A DNA stretch of 64,000 bases from Stemphylium vesicarium (lineage: Eukaryota; Ascomycota; Dothideomycetes; Pleosporales; Pleosporaceae). Of this stretch, positions 33,572 through 44,648 are shown piece by piece; the first letter of the stretch is position 1, and every line of letters starts with the position of its first letter. The notes below the pieces were generated by a model. The model had not been told where the DNA came from, did not search any database, and worked only from the letters and a program-made list of their open reading frames with translations. The stretch covers positions 1 through 64,000 of the forward strand of contig QXCR01000067.1 in NCBI GenBank assembly GCA_004380135.1, read 5' to 3'. Made by a program: the position numbers and the translations under genes.

Positions 33572-36500
33572 ATGTCGCTGAACGGGCTGGACAGCGTTGA
33601 AGTCACACAGGCTTACCAGGGTGCCCTCGCCGAGGCTGGTGGTTGGTACGACAGACCCAAATCTTTGCGCTCTCGGGCCCCCAGCTAATGTTTTACATGT
33701 AGGTTTCTGCTGAGATACACGTCAAGGGATGCTGTCGAAGTGCTCAAGCGGGGAACTGGTGGAGCAGGCGAGGCGCGCGCCGTTGTCGCCCAGTATGAGG
33801 AGAAGTCGCCGTTATACGGCTTGTTGCTGTACCGCCGGCGCAAGGTCTTGGTGAAATACGTGCCCGAAGGAACATCGCGTCTGCTGCAGGGTACGTCTGA
33901 GAATGAATTGCAGCGTGAACGACGACTACTAACAGGTCATCTAGCTCGCGTCTCCGTCCACTTCATCAACATCACGGAAAAGTTTGCGCCGCACGACATC
34001 GTCCTGTCCATCTCCGATCCCGAAGAACTAAGCGATGCCGCCCTCACGTCTGCCTGCAGTCTGCACACTGCCGCCCCTTCGAGCTCCTCGTCTAGCGGGT
34101 CTTCGCGCCAGCCGAAGCTCAGCTGGATCCAAGAAACGGCCGAAGAGGGAGGACAGCCGGACACAGATGGCGAGTCGGCACCGCCGGGAACCGCGCATTC
34201 AAACATACCCACCATAATGGAGCCGCCCAGAAGCAGCGAGGACGAGCCAAGACGGAACGGTTCTGTTGTCTCACAGGCCGAGTCTGTCCCGTTGATGCTC
34301 GAGGAAAAGGCCGTGGAGCAGAAGCTGTCACCGCAAATCTCCCATGTCACAATGGAGACGGTAACCGAAGGCCCGACGACGCCAGAAGACACGGATCTGT
34401 CAGACCTCCAGGACACGCTCAAGAGCTACGACTCGCTGTTCGAGGGTGGCTCTGAGCCGAGAAACTCGTCGCAGACGACGCGGCCAAACTACAACGAGCT
34501 ATACGAGCACTACTATGCCCAATACACAAAGCCCAAGGTTAAACTGGGGCCGCGACCGCGGCAATCGCTCGAGGGTAGAAGACCAGCCACGTCAGGGAAC
34601 ACGTCACAAGACATGGCGAGACAAGTCTCGTCGCTACCTCCGGGTCTGCGCTCTGCAGCACGAAAGGCAGCCGAGAAGAAAGAGTCCAAGACGACGACTT
34701 CCAGCGAAGTTCCTGCCATTGCAATCCCTCCAATGCCCGAGGTACCCGCGATACCCGAAATGCCACAATCCCCAGTCTCGTCGGTATATTCGTCGCGAAC
34801 GCCGGCTAGCGCCAAGTCCATGCCCGTCTCGTCGTACAGAAGCCATCTCCGATCCACCGGCACAACTCAAGAGAGGACCAGGCTGATGAAGGCACTCGAG
34901 ATGCGAAAGAAGCAGCAGCAGGCTCAGCATGACAAGAAGGAAAAGGCGGCTGAAGACTCTACTGTAGATACTGACGTACCACTGGAGGACGCTGACGCGG
35001 GGGCAGAGGGAACAGACCAGGTCTCGGTCGAGGACACTGACCACAAGACAGTCACCTCCACAGAGTCAGCGGAGACGACTCCCACCGCAATTCAAGAGGA
35101 AGAGCCCGACGCTAACAAGGAGACACTGCTTGGTGATGATCTGCACTCTTCGCAACGGCTGAGCAGCTCTGGACTGGCGTTTGCCGACAATCAGACTGAG
35201 ACTGACGACCTAAACTCCACTGTTTCGCTATCATCACCTGTCTCCGCCCAAACTCACGGTTCATCTGGTGCACCATCAACGCGGCCGTCCTCCGTGTCAG
35301 AAGATGAGACAGGACTAGAAGACCCACAAAAGTGCCAGGACACACAAGAGTCCCAAGCTCCTGATCCCTTGGATGAAGAACAATCCGTCGACAGTACTCC
35401 CACCGTGGTCGCTGAAAGCACCACTCCCGTCCCCTCCGCCGACGCGCAAGACGACGACGAAGACGAGCAGACACAGCCAGTTACCACCGAACAGGAGCCT
35501 TCATTCGACGATGCAGACAGCAGCAGGAGGGATACCCTAAGGGCAGCCGAGGACGACGCCTACACCCACCGCCGCTCGAACCGGGAGTCGACCATATACA
35601 TGCCCTCAAATGAGGCTTTCCATGCAGAAGAAGGACCAGCCAAGAAGCGCAACAGAGAATCGATGCTCATGCCGTCGACACAGCGGCAGAGCTGGTTTCA
35701 ATCCAAGGGGAAGCGCCGCGCCATGCTCGACCCACTTCAGGCCAGCGCGGAGAATTCCGAGACCGAGTATCTGTCCGACGACTCTTTCATGGAGGAACTG
35801 CAGAGTGCCACGGTACATGAGGCCAAGCCAATGTCGGTATCCAAGTCACCTATTATGCCCTTCTTTCCACGGAAGTCTTCCCATGCCGAACTGTCCACAC
35901 CTCCCCGCTCAGCATCGTCCAACTACCCTGGTATTTCCCGTCAGTCACCTGACCAGCCTCGCCGCAATGTATCTGGCGGCTGGCCCCCTCCACCAAAGTC
36001 TGACACATCGGCGCGTACCAAGATCAACGTTTCCTCGGGAATATCTCAGAGAATCAAGGCGCTTGCAGAGAAGACCCAGAAGGAGTCGGCTTCACAAGTA
36101 AGTCCTGCTAGCGCTACCTTGAGCACATCCAGTTCGTCTCTCGCCCAACGAAAATCCTCCTTCTTTGCAACAACTCCTCTTGAGACGTCGCCAAACAGAC
36201 TGTCTACCTCGCGTCATGGACCTCCTTCATTGCGGCCTTCGTCTGCTGCATCGACGATTGACGTAAAACCACAGTCGGCGCCTATCAAGTCGACCGTGTA
36301 TAATGTACAGCAAGGCTCCGAGAAGCCGGAATCCGTACAGGTCACTGCCCGTATCGTTCGGGATGAGCGAACCATGCAACCAAGCCTCGCGATGCCGACT
36401 GAGAGCACACCGCTGGACCTCCACCAAAGTCCTCTCATCATTGATCACCAAAAGGCCATTCCCGCTCCTCCCAAAAGCCCTACTCGCGGAAGGCCGGAAC

Positions 36501-37238
36501 CTACTTCGCCTCGAGCCACCTCTTCGTCGCACTCTAGGGAGCAAAGTATAGCGCCTTCGCGGACGTCCTCGGAGAGCACATGGAGGGCTTTTGGTCGCCG
36601 GATGAGCGAGTCCAAGTCAGTCCACAGCCATGATGGCGAGGACAAGAAGGATGATAAGAAAGACAAGAAGGAGTCTCGCACTAGCAAGATGTTCAAGCGT
36701 ATGTCATCGTCCATGGCAGCCATGCCCTGGAAGAACTCGAGCAGTAGCTTGAACCTGCCCGAGAACGACATGCGTTCTACCTCGTTGTCGTCCCTGCGAG
36801 AGCCACCACCACCGGTCCACGTCGGTGATTTGAACATTCAGTTCCCAGACACTTTGGTAAGTTTATTGAACTGTCATCTCTGACCATGCGCTAATTTGGT
36901 CAGCTCTGGAAACGCCGATGGGTCGAGATCGATGCCATGGGCAACCTTGTTCTCAGCCCTTCTAAGCACAATGAGAAGGGTATTGTCAAGCGCTTCCACC
37001 TAAGCGACTTCCGCACCCCCTACCCGCCTGACCAAGATCGCCAAGAGCTTCCCAACAGTGTCGTCCTTGACTTTATTGACGGCCGAAGCTTGCAGTGCGC
37101 TTGCGAAACATACATTGGGCAAGCTCAGGTCCTGCAAAGTAAGTGTCAGTCCCTGACTGTATCAAAGCAAATACTAATCATGTCCCAGTCCTCCGCGAAG
37201 CGCATGACGCCTGGCTAGCCTACAACCAAGCGCTGTAG
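33572..37238 (+). CDS. ADF-H domain plus C-terminal PH domain protein
   Basis: 1152 residues from exons 33572..33645, 33703..33890, 33945..36856, 36904..37138 and 37189..37238. Residues 1-140 resemble an actin-depolymerising-factor homology domain: VTQAYQGALAEAGGWFLLRY, SPLYGLLLYRRRKVLVKYVPEGTSRLLQ and then ARVSVHFINITEKFAPHDIV. About 900 residues of Ser/Thr/Pro/Glu-rich disorder follow, with a Lys/Gln coiled stretch MKALEMRKKQQQAQ and a charged KKDDKKDKKES. Residues 1050-1150 form a PH domain: LWKRRWVEIDAMGNLVL, VVLDFIDGRSLQCAC and AHDAWLAYNQAL. This suggests a linker between cortical actin and membrane lipids or a signalling adaptor. Intron 33891..33944 is 54 bp, stop-free and in frame; the later acceptor (33942-33944) was chosen because it restores the domain. 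Family is known in fungi, function is not. Confidence 0.88.
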
Positions 37239-38351
37239 AAGTCCACTATAGCCCACGCCTCTACGGCACCTATACCCTCCTTAGATTTCTCCTTTCCTAC
37301 CCGGACCTCTCGCCCGGCGGCTTTTCTTTGTCACGACGTACGACTACAGCATCAGGCATCACCTTTTCCTTGTTGTGTTGGATACAAAAGGTTCTACAAC
37401 TGGGGCTGTATCACTCTCCTTGCATACTTTCGACTCTTTTGCACCGTGTTAGTTTTAACTCTTATTCCCTTCTATAGCTGTTTAGCGTTGGGGGAGGCCA
37501 TGTGGCAGGTTTGAAGCGTCTTCTTCTTCCGTTTTTCAAGGCACAAAGGTCGATTTGTATAATATCTAATGCTGCACTGGAGGCAGCTGAATCTTGGTGT
37601 TTTTCGGGATGCGGCAGATGTAGGCGGCGGCTGCTAGAATCAAAGAGTAGTCCGGTTGATGGACTATATAGTATGGCGTGTTTTTGTGTGATCGTTTCTT
37701 CTTTGGTGATGTGCATGAACTGGCGGGTGGCGCGTTATTCTCGACTGAAAACAGCATAACGCCGCAACATCGATGGTTGATTTATCCAAAGTGTTGGGCA
37801 TGCTGACTGGTCTCGGATCGGATGGCGGGCTGTGCGTGGCTGAGCATGGGTTAGCGGCGCATGAGGCCTAGGGTTTAAGCGACAGCTGGCGTCATACATG
37901 CAATTGAATCGATGAATGCGACAATGTGCCCAGCGTCGAGTATCCATATGTATGATGCGCTACAAAATAGGCCCTATGCCTGCAGCCGGACTGCCACGGA
38001 GGTGAATTGTACTTGCACTCTCCTCTAGCCCCCCAACAGACGCTGCCACAATCTTTCAACGCGTCCCGTAGACTCCGCATTCCCGCGTCCAAGAGCGCAA
38101 CAACCTTGACACCTTGACACCTTGACACCTTCCTGCGCCGGTCTTCCGCCCCGTCCTGGCAGCGCCATCCTGCAGTTTCAACGCGTCAATCCTGCGAATA
38201 AGCCCCGTTCGGGTCACTGCAGTCGTCATCTCACTGTCACGAGCCCAGGCGCCTCGTGGCCGGTCAGGCACCACACCAAGCCGACGGCTGTGTAGTGTAC
38301 CAACCGTGCAGCTATAAGCAAACCTCGGACCCGTCCGCGCTTCCCTCCACC
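37239..38351. other. Intergenic before GGPP synthase
   Basis: Holds the 3' flank of the ADF-H/PH gene and the promoter of the GGPP synthase gene, with the 8-bp tandem array at 38103-38131. No gene is supported. Confidence 0.55.
38103..38131 (+). repeat. ACCTTGAC 8-bp tandem repeat
   Basis: Three exact and one partial copy of ACCTTGAC, about 220 bp before the GGPP synthase ATG. It may be a clustered regulator site or a chance minisatellite. Confidence 0.85.
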
Positions 38352-39758
38352 ATGACGCCCTCCTCCCCTACACACCCTTTCGCTTCGCCCAACGCCATCC
38401 CGCCCCGCACCAGCTCCACGGGCATCCTGAACCCCAACCCGAACCTACCCAAGCAGCCCTCCAAGACGAGTGTTTTGCGCCCGCTGAGCGAGATTGACTG
38501 GTTGGGCCAGAGCAAGAAGAGCAAGACGAGCCACTCTGCCGAGCCACTGCATGCACACCTGCAACAACAGCCACAGACCATGACGCCGCACCTCAACTCC
38601 CCCCCGCGCGCCAACGACGACATCGACGCGCACATGGAGAGCGCGAACCTCGAAGTCAGCACCAACTACCCCACACCGCTCTCCCCGCCCTCGGAACACC
38701 AAAAAGGCATAGGCGAAGAGCTTATATACGGGAATGGCGTCGCGTGGACAGAAGAGAAGGAGCGCATATTATTAGGGCCGTACGACTATCTGTACGGACA
38801 CCCGGGCAAGGATATCCGCAGTCAATGTATCGCCGCCTTCAACCAATGGTTAAAAGTGCCACCAGAAAGACTAGAGATTATAACAAAAGTGGTGGGTATG
38901 CTGCATACCTCGAGTTTACTGTACGTCCCCAGGAAGCTATCCACCAAACATGCAACTAACACCTTCAAGCGTCGACGACGTAGAAGACTCTTCGCTCCTC
39001 CGCCGCGGCATCCCCGTCGCCCACGCAATATTCGGCACCCCGCAAACGATAAACTCCGCAAACTACGTCTACTTCCGCGCCCTCTCGCTCCTCCTCTCCA
39101 TGAACAACCCGAAGCTCATCGAAATATTCACCGAAGAGCTGCTGAATCTGCATCGCGGACAGGGCATGGACTTGTACTGGAGAGACAGCCTGACATGTCC
39201 CAGTGAAGCAGACTACCTCGAGATGGTGGGAAACAAGACCGGCGGCCTCTTCAGACTAGCCATCAAGCTCATGCAAGCCGAGTCGCAAACAGACGTGTAC
39301 GCTCCCCACCCTCCTCCCACTAAACTATCGGAAGACCAAGCTGACTGGCTACTAGTGACTGCACACCCCTCGTCTCCACAATCGGCCTCCTCTTCCAAAT
39401 CCTAGACGACCACCTCAACCTCTCCCCCACCTCCGGCTACACAACCCTCAAAGGCCTCTGCGAAGACCTCACAGAAGGCAAATTCAGCTTCCCAGTCATC
39501 CACGCCATACGCGCCGATCCCTCGAACCAGATCCTCATCAATATCCTCAAACAAAAGACGACGGATGAAGAGGTCAAGCGCTATGCGCTTAGGTACATGG
39601 AGAGCAAGGGCAGCTTCGAGTATAGTAAAGGTGTAATTGAGGAGTTGAGGGGGAAGACGGAGGAGCATGTTAAGAGGGTTGAGGTTAGGTTGGGGGAGGA
39701 GGGGAGAGGGGGGGCCGAGGCGTTGAGGGTTATGCTGGAGAGGTTGGTTTTGAAATGA
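38352..39758 (+). CDS. al-3: Geranylgeranyl diphosphate synthase
   Basis: 432 residues from exons 38352..38920, 38970..39296 and 39356..39758. It makes C20 GGPP from FPP and IPP for carotenoids, protein prenylation and other terpenoids. The N-terminal 120 residues are Pro/Ser-rich and disordered, as in Neurospora al-3-type proteins. The catalytic fold starts at ILLGPYDYLYGHPGKDIRSQ. The first aspartate-rich motif is DDVED (192-196) in LVDDVEDSSLLRRG; the second is DDHLN (316-320) in GLLFQILDDHLNLS. Splice choices were set by these motifs: CT|C before VDDVED and GT|T before DCTPLV. ATG 38352 is the first in the frame. No terpene cyclase, prenyltransferase or P450 is beside it, so it is probably the housekeeping copy. 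Confidence 0.93.
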
Positions 39759-40108
39759 GAGGGGAATTTTTTTCAATGTATGGCGTAATGATGGGGTTTC
39801 TTCTTGATGACGCTACGCTTGATACGATGGTTGATTTGAGCTGTGGAATTTTGATGTAATACCCAGTATGCGAGAATGAAGGATATCACGTTACTCTGTG
39901 GGGAGGGTTGAGATTGTGCATTCGATGTCATGTGTTCGTGGTATGCTTCAAACCCCAATAAACGTCCTGATATTACGCCAGCCGGGTAACCAATTCCAAC
40001 TGGTATCTGAACCATCCAGTGCATTATCCACGTCCTCAGCCAAATCATGATGCATACGCCTTTATAAAATCGTCAGGACAGTCGCCACCACCACCTCTTC
40101 AGGTCCAC
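39759..40108. other. Convergent 3' flanks
   Basis: 350 bp between two convergent stop codons. Nothing is seen beyond likely 3' UTRs. Confidence 0.6.
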
Positions 40109-41141
40109 TCACTCATCAGCAATAGCCGCCTTGGCCACCTTCCTCTTCTTCACAATCTTCGTCATGATCCTCTTCTGATGCGCACCCAACAGCTTCCTCA
40201 CCACAGCCTTGAAATTCTCGATCCTCTCCTCATCGCAATCCGGGCGGCAAGTGCGAGCGTCATACCGGCTCCAGCCCTCAGAGAAGCAATTCTCACCAAG
40301 CTGGAGAAGATTCAGCGCAGCATCCGGCTTCCCTTTTGCCGCACCAACCGCCTCGAGCCAAGGGAACGCGTCGCGGTAGAGTTGGTGCGCGCCGTCCTTG
40401 GGCGCGCGGTACGAGCCCATGGGCGCGTCAATGTGCAAGGCAGTGAGATTAGTGGCCCAGGCGAGTGTAGCGAAGCACGAGTGGTTGTACGCCTTCATTG
40501 CGCGGCCATCGTGCCAGCCGAGGATATGGACATTTTTGAGATTTTTGGCGCCGTCAGGGCCGAGGTTAAGCATGAAGGAGTAGAGGGCGAAACTGTCGGT
40601 GAAGATGAAGTCGTTGCCGTATAGCACGTCGATGCCTTCGTGGTGGATTTGACGGCTCACTGCGAGGAGTGCGGGGGTGAGGGGCACGGGATCATTGTAC
40701 GCGTTGCAGTGTTCTTCAGTTAGGTATAGGTTGGGGTATATTCTTCCTCTGGAGTTCTCGCTCTGACACTTTGCGGATATACGCTGGACGGTTCGCCGCC
40801 TGTGCTTGAAGGTTCCGGCGAGGTTGATGCCGTCGGGGTCGCTGAGAGTGTAGCCGTAGATCATGTTACGGATCTCGGCTGGAAGATCCATAAAGGGAAA
40901 GATTTTGTGCTTGGGAAGTGGTTTGGGGATCTTCGTTCCTTTGGGCTTCTGATAACGAGGCGTTAGTGTGAGGCGCCTGGATGCACTTGATGGTTCGCCG
41001 AACCTTGGTCTGGGGGCTCTCGAAGTCTGATTCGGTGTCGGAGTAGTCCAGATCATCGAGATGGTATGTGACTTGGGTTCTCTTGCGCTTCGAGTAGCGA
41101 CCAGATGCAAAGGTGTCTGCTGAGGCTGTGGCGTTAGACAT
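40109..41141 (-). CDS. 2EXR / F-box-like domain protein
   Basis: 325 residues, exons 41004..41141 and 40109..40948, intron 40949..41003 (55 bp, donor GTTCGG, branch CACTAAC, acceptor CAG). The N-terminus is basic (GRYSKRKRTQVTYHL) with an acidic follow-up. After the junction comes FPFMDLPAEIRNMIYGYTL, the 'lP.EiR..Iy' signature of the fungal 2EXR/F-box-like family. PALLAVSRQIHHEGIDVLYGND, the typical second block, comes next. The C-terminus is Lys-rich (KIVKKRKVAKAA), perhaps a nuclear signal. Members are numerous in Dothideomycetes and mostly without known role; some may act as SCF substrate adaptors. The weak donor GTTCGG deserves transcript proof. Confidence 0.82.
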
Positions 41142-41571
41142 TGCGGGTGGTATGGAAGTTGTTGATGATCAATTGATTCAATGATGTTTTGAAATGAACC
41201 AGAAGAAATGATTTGTGTCTCGATGTGATAAAACACGAAAGAACGCGTTCTCGGGCTGCTTTAATAGAGAACACGCCGCGTTGTCGCGAAGTCAGGTGCC
41301 GTTCGTTTCGGGATTAGCTTAGGCTGCAATATGGTGAGGCCGGGGTTAGCAAGGCATCAACTTGACGGCGTCGATGAAGTCAAGGGTATTAGATATGATT
41401 TGCGCAGCAGTGATTGAGCCTGCATACCTAAAGCTTGTTGTTCAAGGCTAAGAGGTGGAGTATGGAAGGAAGGTAGGAGGGAGTCGAGCGATTGCGTCAC
41501 CGACCGCGCTTAGTCATACAGCCCACTAACCGAAATGAGAGGCCAAATTAACGCCCACCATCCTCAGCAAC
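41142..41571. promoter_or_regulatory. Divergent promoter region
   Basis: 430 bp between the divergent starts of the 2EXR gene and the Dph7-like gene. It must hold both promoters; no specific site stands out. Confidence 0.5.
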
Positions 41572-42783
41572 ATGTCTTCGATTAAGTCACTTACGTCGTT
41601 TAAGCTCGATCTGCCTCCCAGCTGCATCGAGTTCTTCCCGCTCAACCCGCAGTATGCGATAATCGGCACGTACAACCTCGAGAAATCCGACGACAAGGAA
41701 GCCGCGGGGAGTGCTCCACAAGATGGCAAAGTCAGTGCCAAAAACCAGCAGCGCAATGGCAGCTTGATTTTAGTGCAGGTAGATGGCGATAATGTGTATG
41801 TAAATTGAGATTGCAGAGTACTGCTCTTCTTCCCAGCGTAAAGAGGTCGTGCTGACGGCAGAAGCAACATCCGACAGACACTCTCCACACCGTCTGCCAT
41901 TTTGGACATCCACTTCTTGACGCACGTTACAAGCTCAAATTTTGGCGTCGCGACTTCGACGGGTGCTTTTGCCATTTATGAGCTCCAGTCGTGGCAGCGG
42001 AACCCCAACATCAGTCACATCAAGACGATTCAGTATTTCCCCGAAAATGTACTCATCACTGCCTTTTCATGGCACCCGGAATCTTATATGATCGGCATGA
42101 CCCTGTCGGACGGAAAAGTTTGTCTCGGTGTGATTGATACTGAGAGCGACGATGATGAGCCTACGAAGTTGGAGGTTGTGTCGCACGATCTTGAGGCGTG
42201 GACTATGGCGTTTCTCCCAGATGGCTCGGGGCTGCTTTCCGGGGGTGACGATAGTACGCTTCGTTTTGCCGAGTTGTCTGATGGCTCAGGAGCAAGTGTG
42301 CCGTGGATGGACGGGAAGATACACGGCGCGGGTGTTACTGCCATTCTCCCCGTGTATCTAGACGGCGAAAGCGGTCTGATCGTTACTGGGAGCTATGACG
42401 ACCACATCAGACTCGTCCACGTACCCATCTCTGGTCGCAGACAAGTACTCGCGGAGGCCAACCTCGGAGGCGGGGTATGGCGACTCAAGTTGCTCGATCG
42501 AAACCCCAAGCTACCAGCACATCACGGTGTGGAGAAGTGGAGATCGGAGCCACCACCGGAGGCTATCCTGCTGCTTGTCAGCTGTATGCATGCTGGTACT
42601 AAGATCGTAAGGCTTACCAAGAATGCTTCCAAAGACTGGAAGATTGAGGTACTTGCAAAGTTCGAGGAACACGAGAGTATGAACTATGGAAGTGACTCCC
42701 AACCGGCGCTCAACAACCAAGGCCAGCGGACATTCATCTCTACGAGCTTCTACGATAGATTGCTGTGTCTATGGAGATATTAG
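41572..42783 (+). CDS. DPH7: Dph7-like WD40 protein, diphthine methyl ester hydrolase
   Basis: 381 residues, exons 41572..41795 and 41862..42783, intron 41796..41861. The Dph7/WDR85 type start is SFKLDLPPSCIEFFPLNPQY then AIIGTYNLEK. It continues through LSTPSAILDIHFLT to WD repeats such as FLPDGSGLLSGGDDSTLRF and GLIVTGSYDDHIRLVHVP, and ends FYDRLLCLWRY. Dph7 removes the methyl ester from diphthine on elongation factor 2 so that amidation to diphthamide can follow, in the cytosol. The acceptor at 41859-41861 (GGCAG) was picked because it gives NV-SNIRQTLSTPSAIL; the branch site is close to it, so another acceptor is possible. The family call is firm. Confidence 0.88.
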
Positions 42784-43179
42784 GTAGTTAGTTGTGGAAG
42801 CACGACACGGAATACTACCACACTCTAGAGAACTTCACCATTGGCGCATACACCAGTTACTGACACACTAGTTTACCAGTCAAAGCGAGTTCACAGTACA
42901 TCATCTCACTCACCCAGCAACGCGTTCAGGTCTCTCGATGATAGTCGTATTCTCCTACGTTGTGTAACACACCCAAAAAGTACCCAAAAACTCCAAAACG
43001 ACTATTCCAGATATCCGCCAAGAAAGTATAACAGTACCCACCCAAGAGTATACAGCAAATAATCGTGCGATATGCGCCGTGACGAAACGTATGCGTGGCG
43101 ACCTTCAAGGTCGGAAGACAGAGAGAGAGAAAAAGAGAGGCATGCCACTGGGGTTCAGGGCGTCATGTTCTTGGCCAAC
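42784..43179. other. Convergent 3' flanks
   Basis: 395 bp between convergent stop codons, probably 3' UTRs. An imperfect GA-rich tract lies near 43120-43138. Confidence 0.55.
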
Positions 43180-43899
43180 CTAGCCACTACCCGGAATTGG
43201 GATAAAGTCCGGACCCAAGTCCATTCCCGCGTCAATCGGCGCACCGGCGACTTGCTGTGTAGTCGCAGGAAGCGGATCGAAGCCAGGAATCGACTGCGTA
43301 GGCGCAGCCATTGTCCACTGAACCGGCATGCGCACCGGCAACACCTCTTCAAACCCGCCCGAAGCATGAACCCTCAGATACGGGCGAGTCAGATCCAGCA
43401 CCGGCGATGAAACGGCTTTGTATTCCGGGTCACTGCAGTCATCCACCCATTTGACCGTCATCTGCTTGAGCTGGTAGTAGCGGCACCAACTACCCTTCCC
43501 ATCCGGCGCCTCACCAAGGTCGTTGAAGCCAACCTGCTGTGGCACCACCCCCCACAAGTGTCCGGGTATGCCAGACCAAAGCGCATCTACACCGACGGGC
43601 GTCTCAGTCGGCGCCAGCACGGGAGGGTGCGGCAGCCAGAGGGCACCAGGCTCTAGCTGCTGTTTCTCGGCCGGAACCTGGTGGAGCCGGACTCCTTCTC
43701 CTTCGTCGTTGGAGATGCGCACGTGGTACCCGTTTTGCGTGCGGTAATCGCCTGGGATGGGGTGTGCCCGCATTCTGTGAAGCAGGTCTTGCAGGGCTTC
43801 GAATTCGGCTTCCTGGCGCTTGACCTTTTCTAGCTCTTGCTGCATTTGCTGCGCTTGGTGCGGATGGGTCATTTTGTTTTTGTCCCATCTTCCGCACAT
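43180..43899 (-). CDS. Uncharacterised protein, 239 residues
   Basis: Single open frame; I place the start at ATG 43899 (MCGRWDKNKMTHPHQ) because the in-frame sequence before it, up to 44130, has the Ser/Thr/His-rich wording of a leader. Residues 15-45 are a Gln/Glu/Lys coiled stretch (QQMQQELEKVKRQEAEFEAL) followed by LHRMRAHPIPGDYRTQNGYH. The middle has VDALWSGIPGHLWGVVPQQ and GSWCRYYQLKQMTVKWVDDC; the end is Pro/Ala/Gly-rich. No domain is recognised. The ordered, Trp-containing middle argues for a real protein. It converges with Dph7. Confidence 0.65.
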   Translation of the reverse strand: MCGRWDKNKMTHPHQAQQMQQELEKVKRQEAEFEALQDLLHRMRAHPIPGDYRTQNGYHVRISNDEGEGVRLHQVPAEKQQLEPGALWLPHPPVLAPTETPVGVDALWSGIPGHLWGVVPQQVGFNDLGEAPDGKGSWCRYYQLKQMTVKWVDDCSDPEYKAVSSPVLDLTRPYLRVHASGGFEEVLPVRMPVQWTMAAPTQSIPGFDPLPATTQQVAGAPIDAGMDLGPDFIPIPGSG

Positions 43900-44648
43900 T
43901 TTGGGAGATTTTGGGGATGTTTTTAGTGTGTGGAGAGTGGGGTAATTACTTGCTTGTTGAAGGTATGTTGTAAAGTTGCTTTGCTTTGCTTTGTGTAGTG
44001 TGATGTTGTAGTGTGTGTGTGTTGTTGGAACAGAATTTGACTTGTAGATATTCTGCGATACTGATCTACTCTGAGATGAAAAGGAAAAGGAAGAGGAGGA
44101 AAGGATTTGGTCTCTTGTATTACCTCCCAAAGGACAGAGATTTCAGCGCAACCACAGAATTCACAGGAGACCCGCTTCATTAAGTCAAATTTTCAAAAAA
44201 GGGCGTAAAAGGAGATGGACATATGGATTGGCTTTGATGGCGCGTTCTGCCCTATCACGAGGGAGACAAGTAAGGGAGAAAATGCTGTGAATATAGAAGC
44301 TGGGAGCATACGGTGGGGTTCATAGGCAACAATCTGCTCACGCACCTAACGACCTCCTGGCTGCGACATGGGATTGGCGGTAGGAGAAATCGCAGTGCGA
44401 TGTATCCTCCACGCTCACGTACGGAGATGAAGCCCGAGACCTATCAAGCGGCATAAAATTGGCTCAAGAATGACAATAATCCTTGAATATCAAGACTCCA
44501 AGTACCCTGGTATTTGCCAGGCTATGCTTCTACGAATGCCATCCCAACGCTATGCTATACCATACCAAAATGCAAGGAAAGATAAAAAAACCATATGGGT
44601 ATCGTAACACATCCCAACGCCAAATCAAGCCAAAAAATAATAATCCCT
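43900..44648. other. Intergenic 750 bp
   Basis: Holds the leader/promoter of the 43180-43899 gene, with GT-rich sequence near 44010-44030, and the 3' flank of the Sec2-like gene. No gene is supported. Confidence 0.5.

Noticed and set aside
38352..39758. GGPP synthase as core of a diterpene cluster
   Set aside because: Neighbours are an ADF-H/PH protein, a 2EXR protein and Dph7; no cyclase, prenyltransferase or P450.
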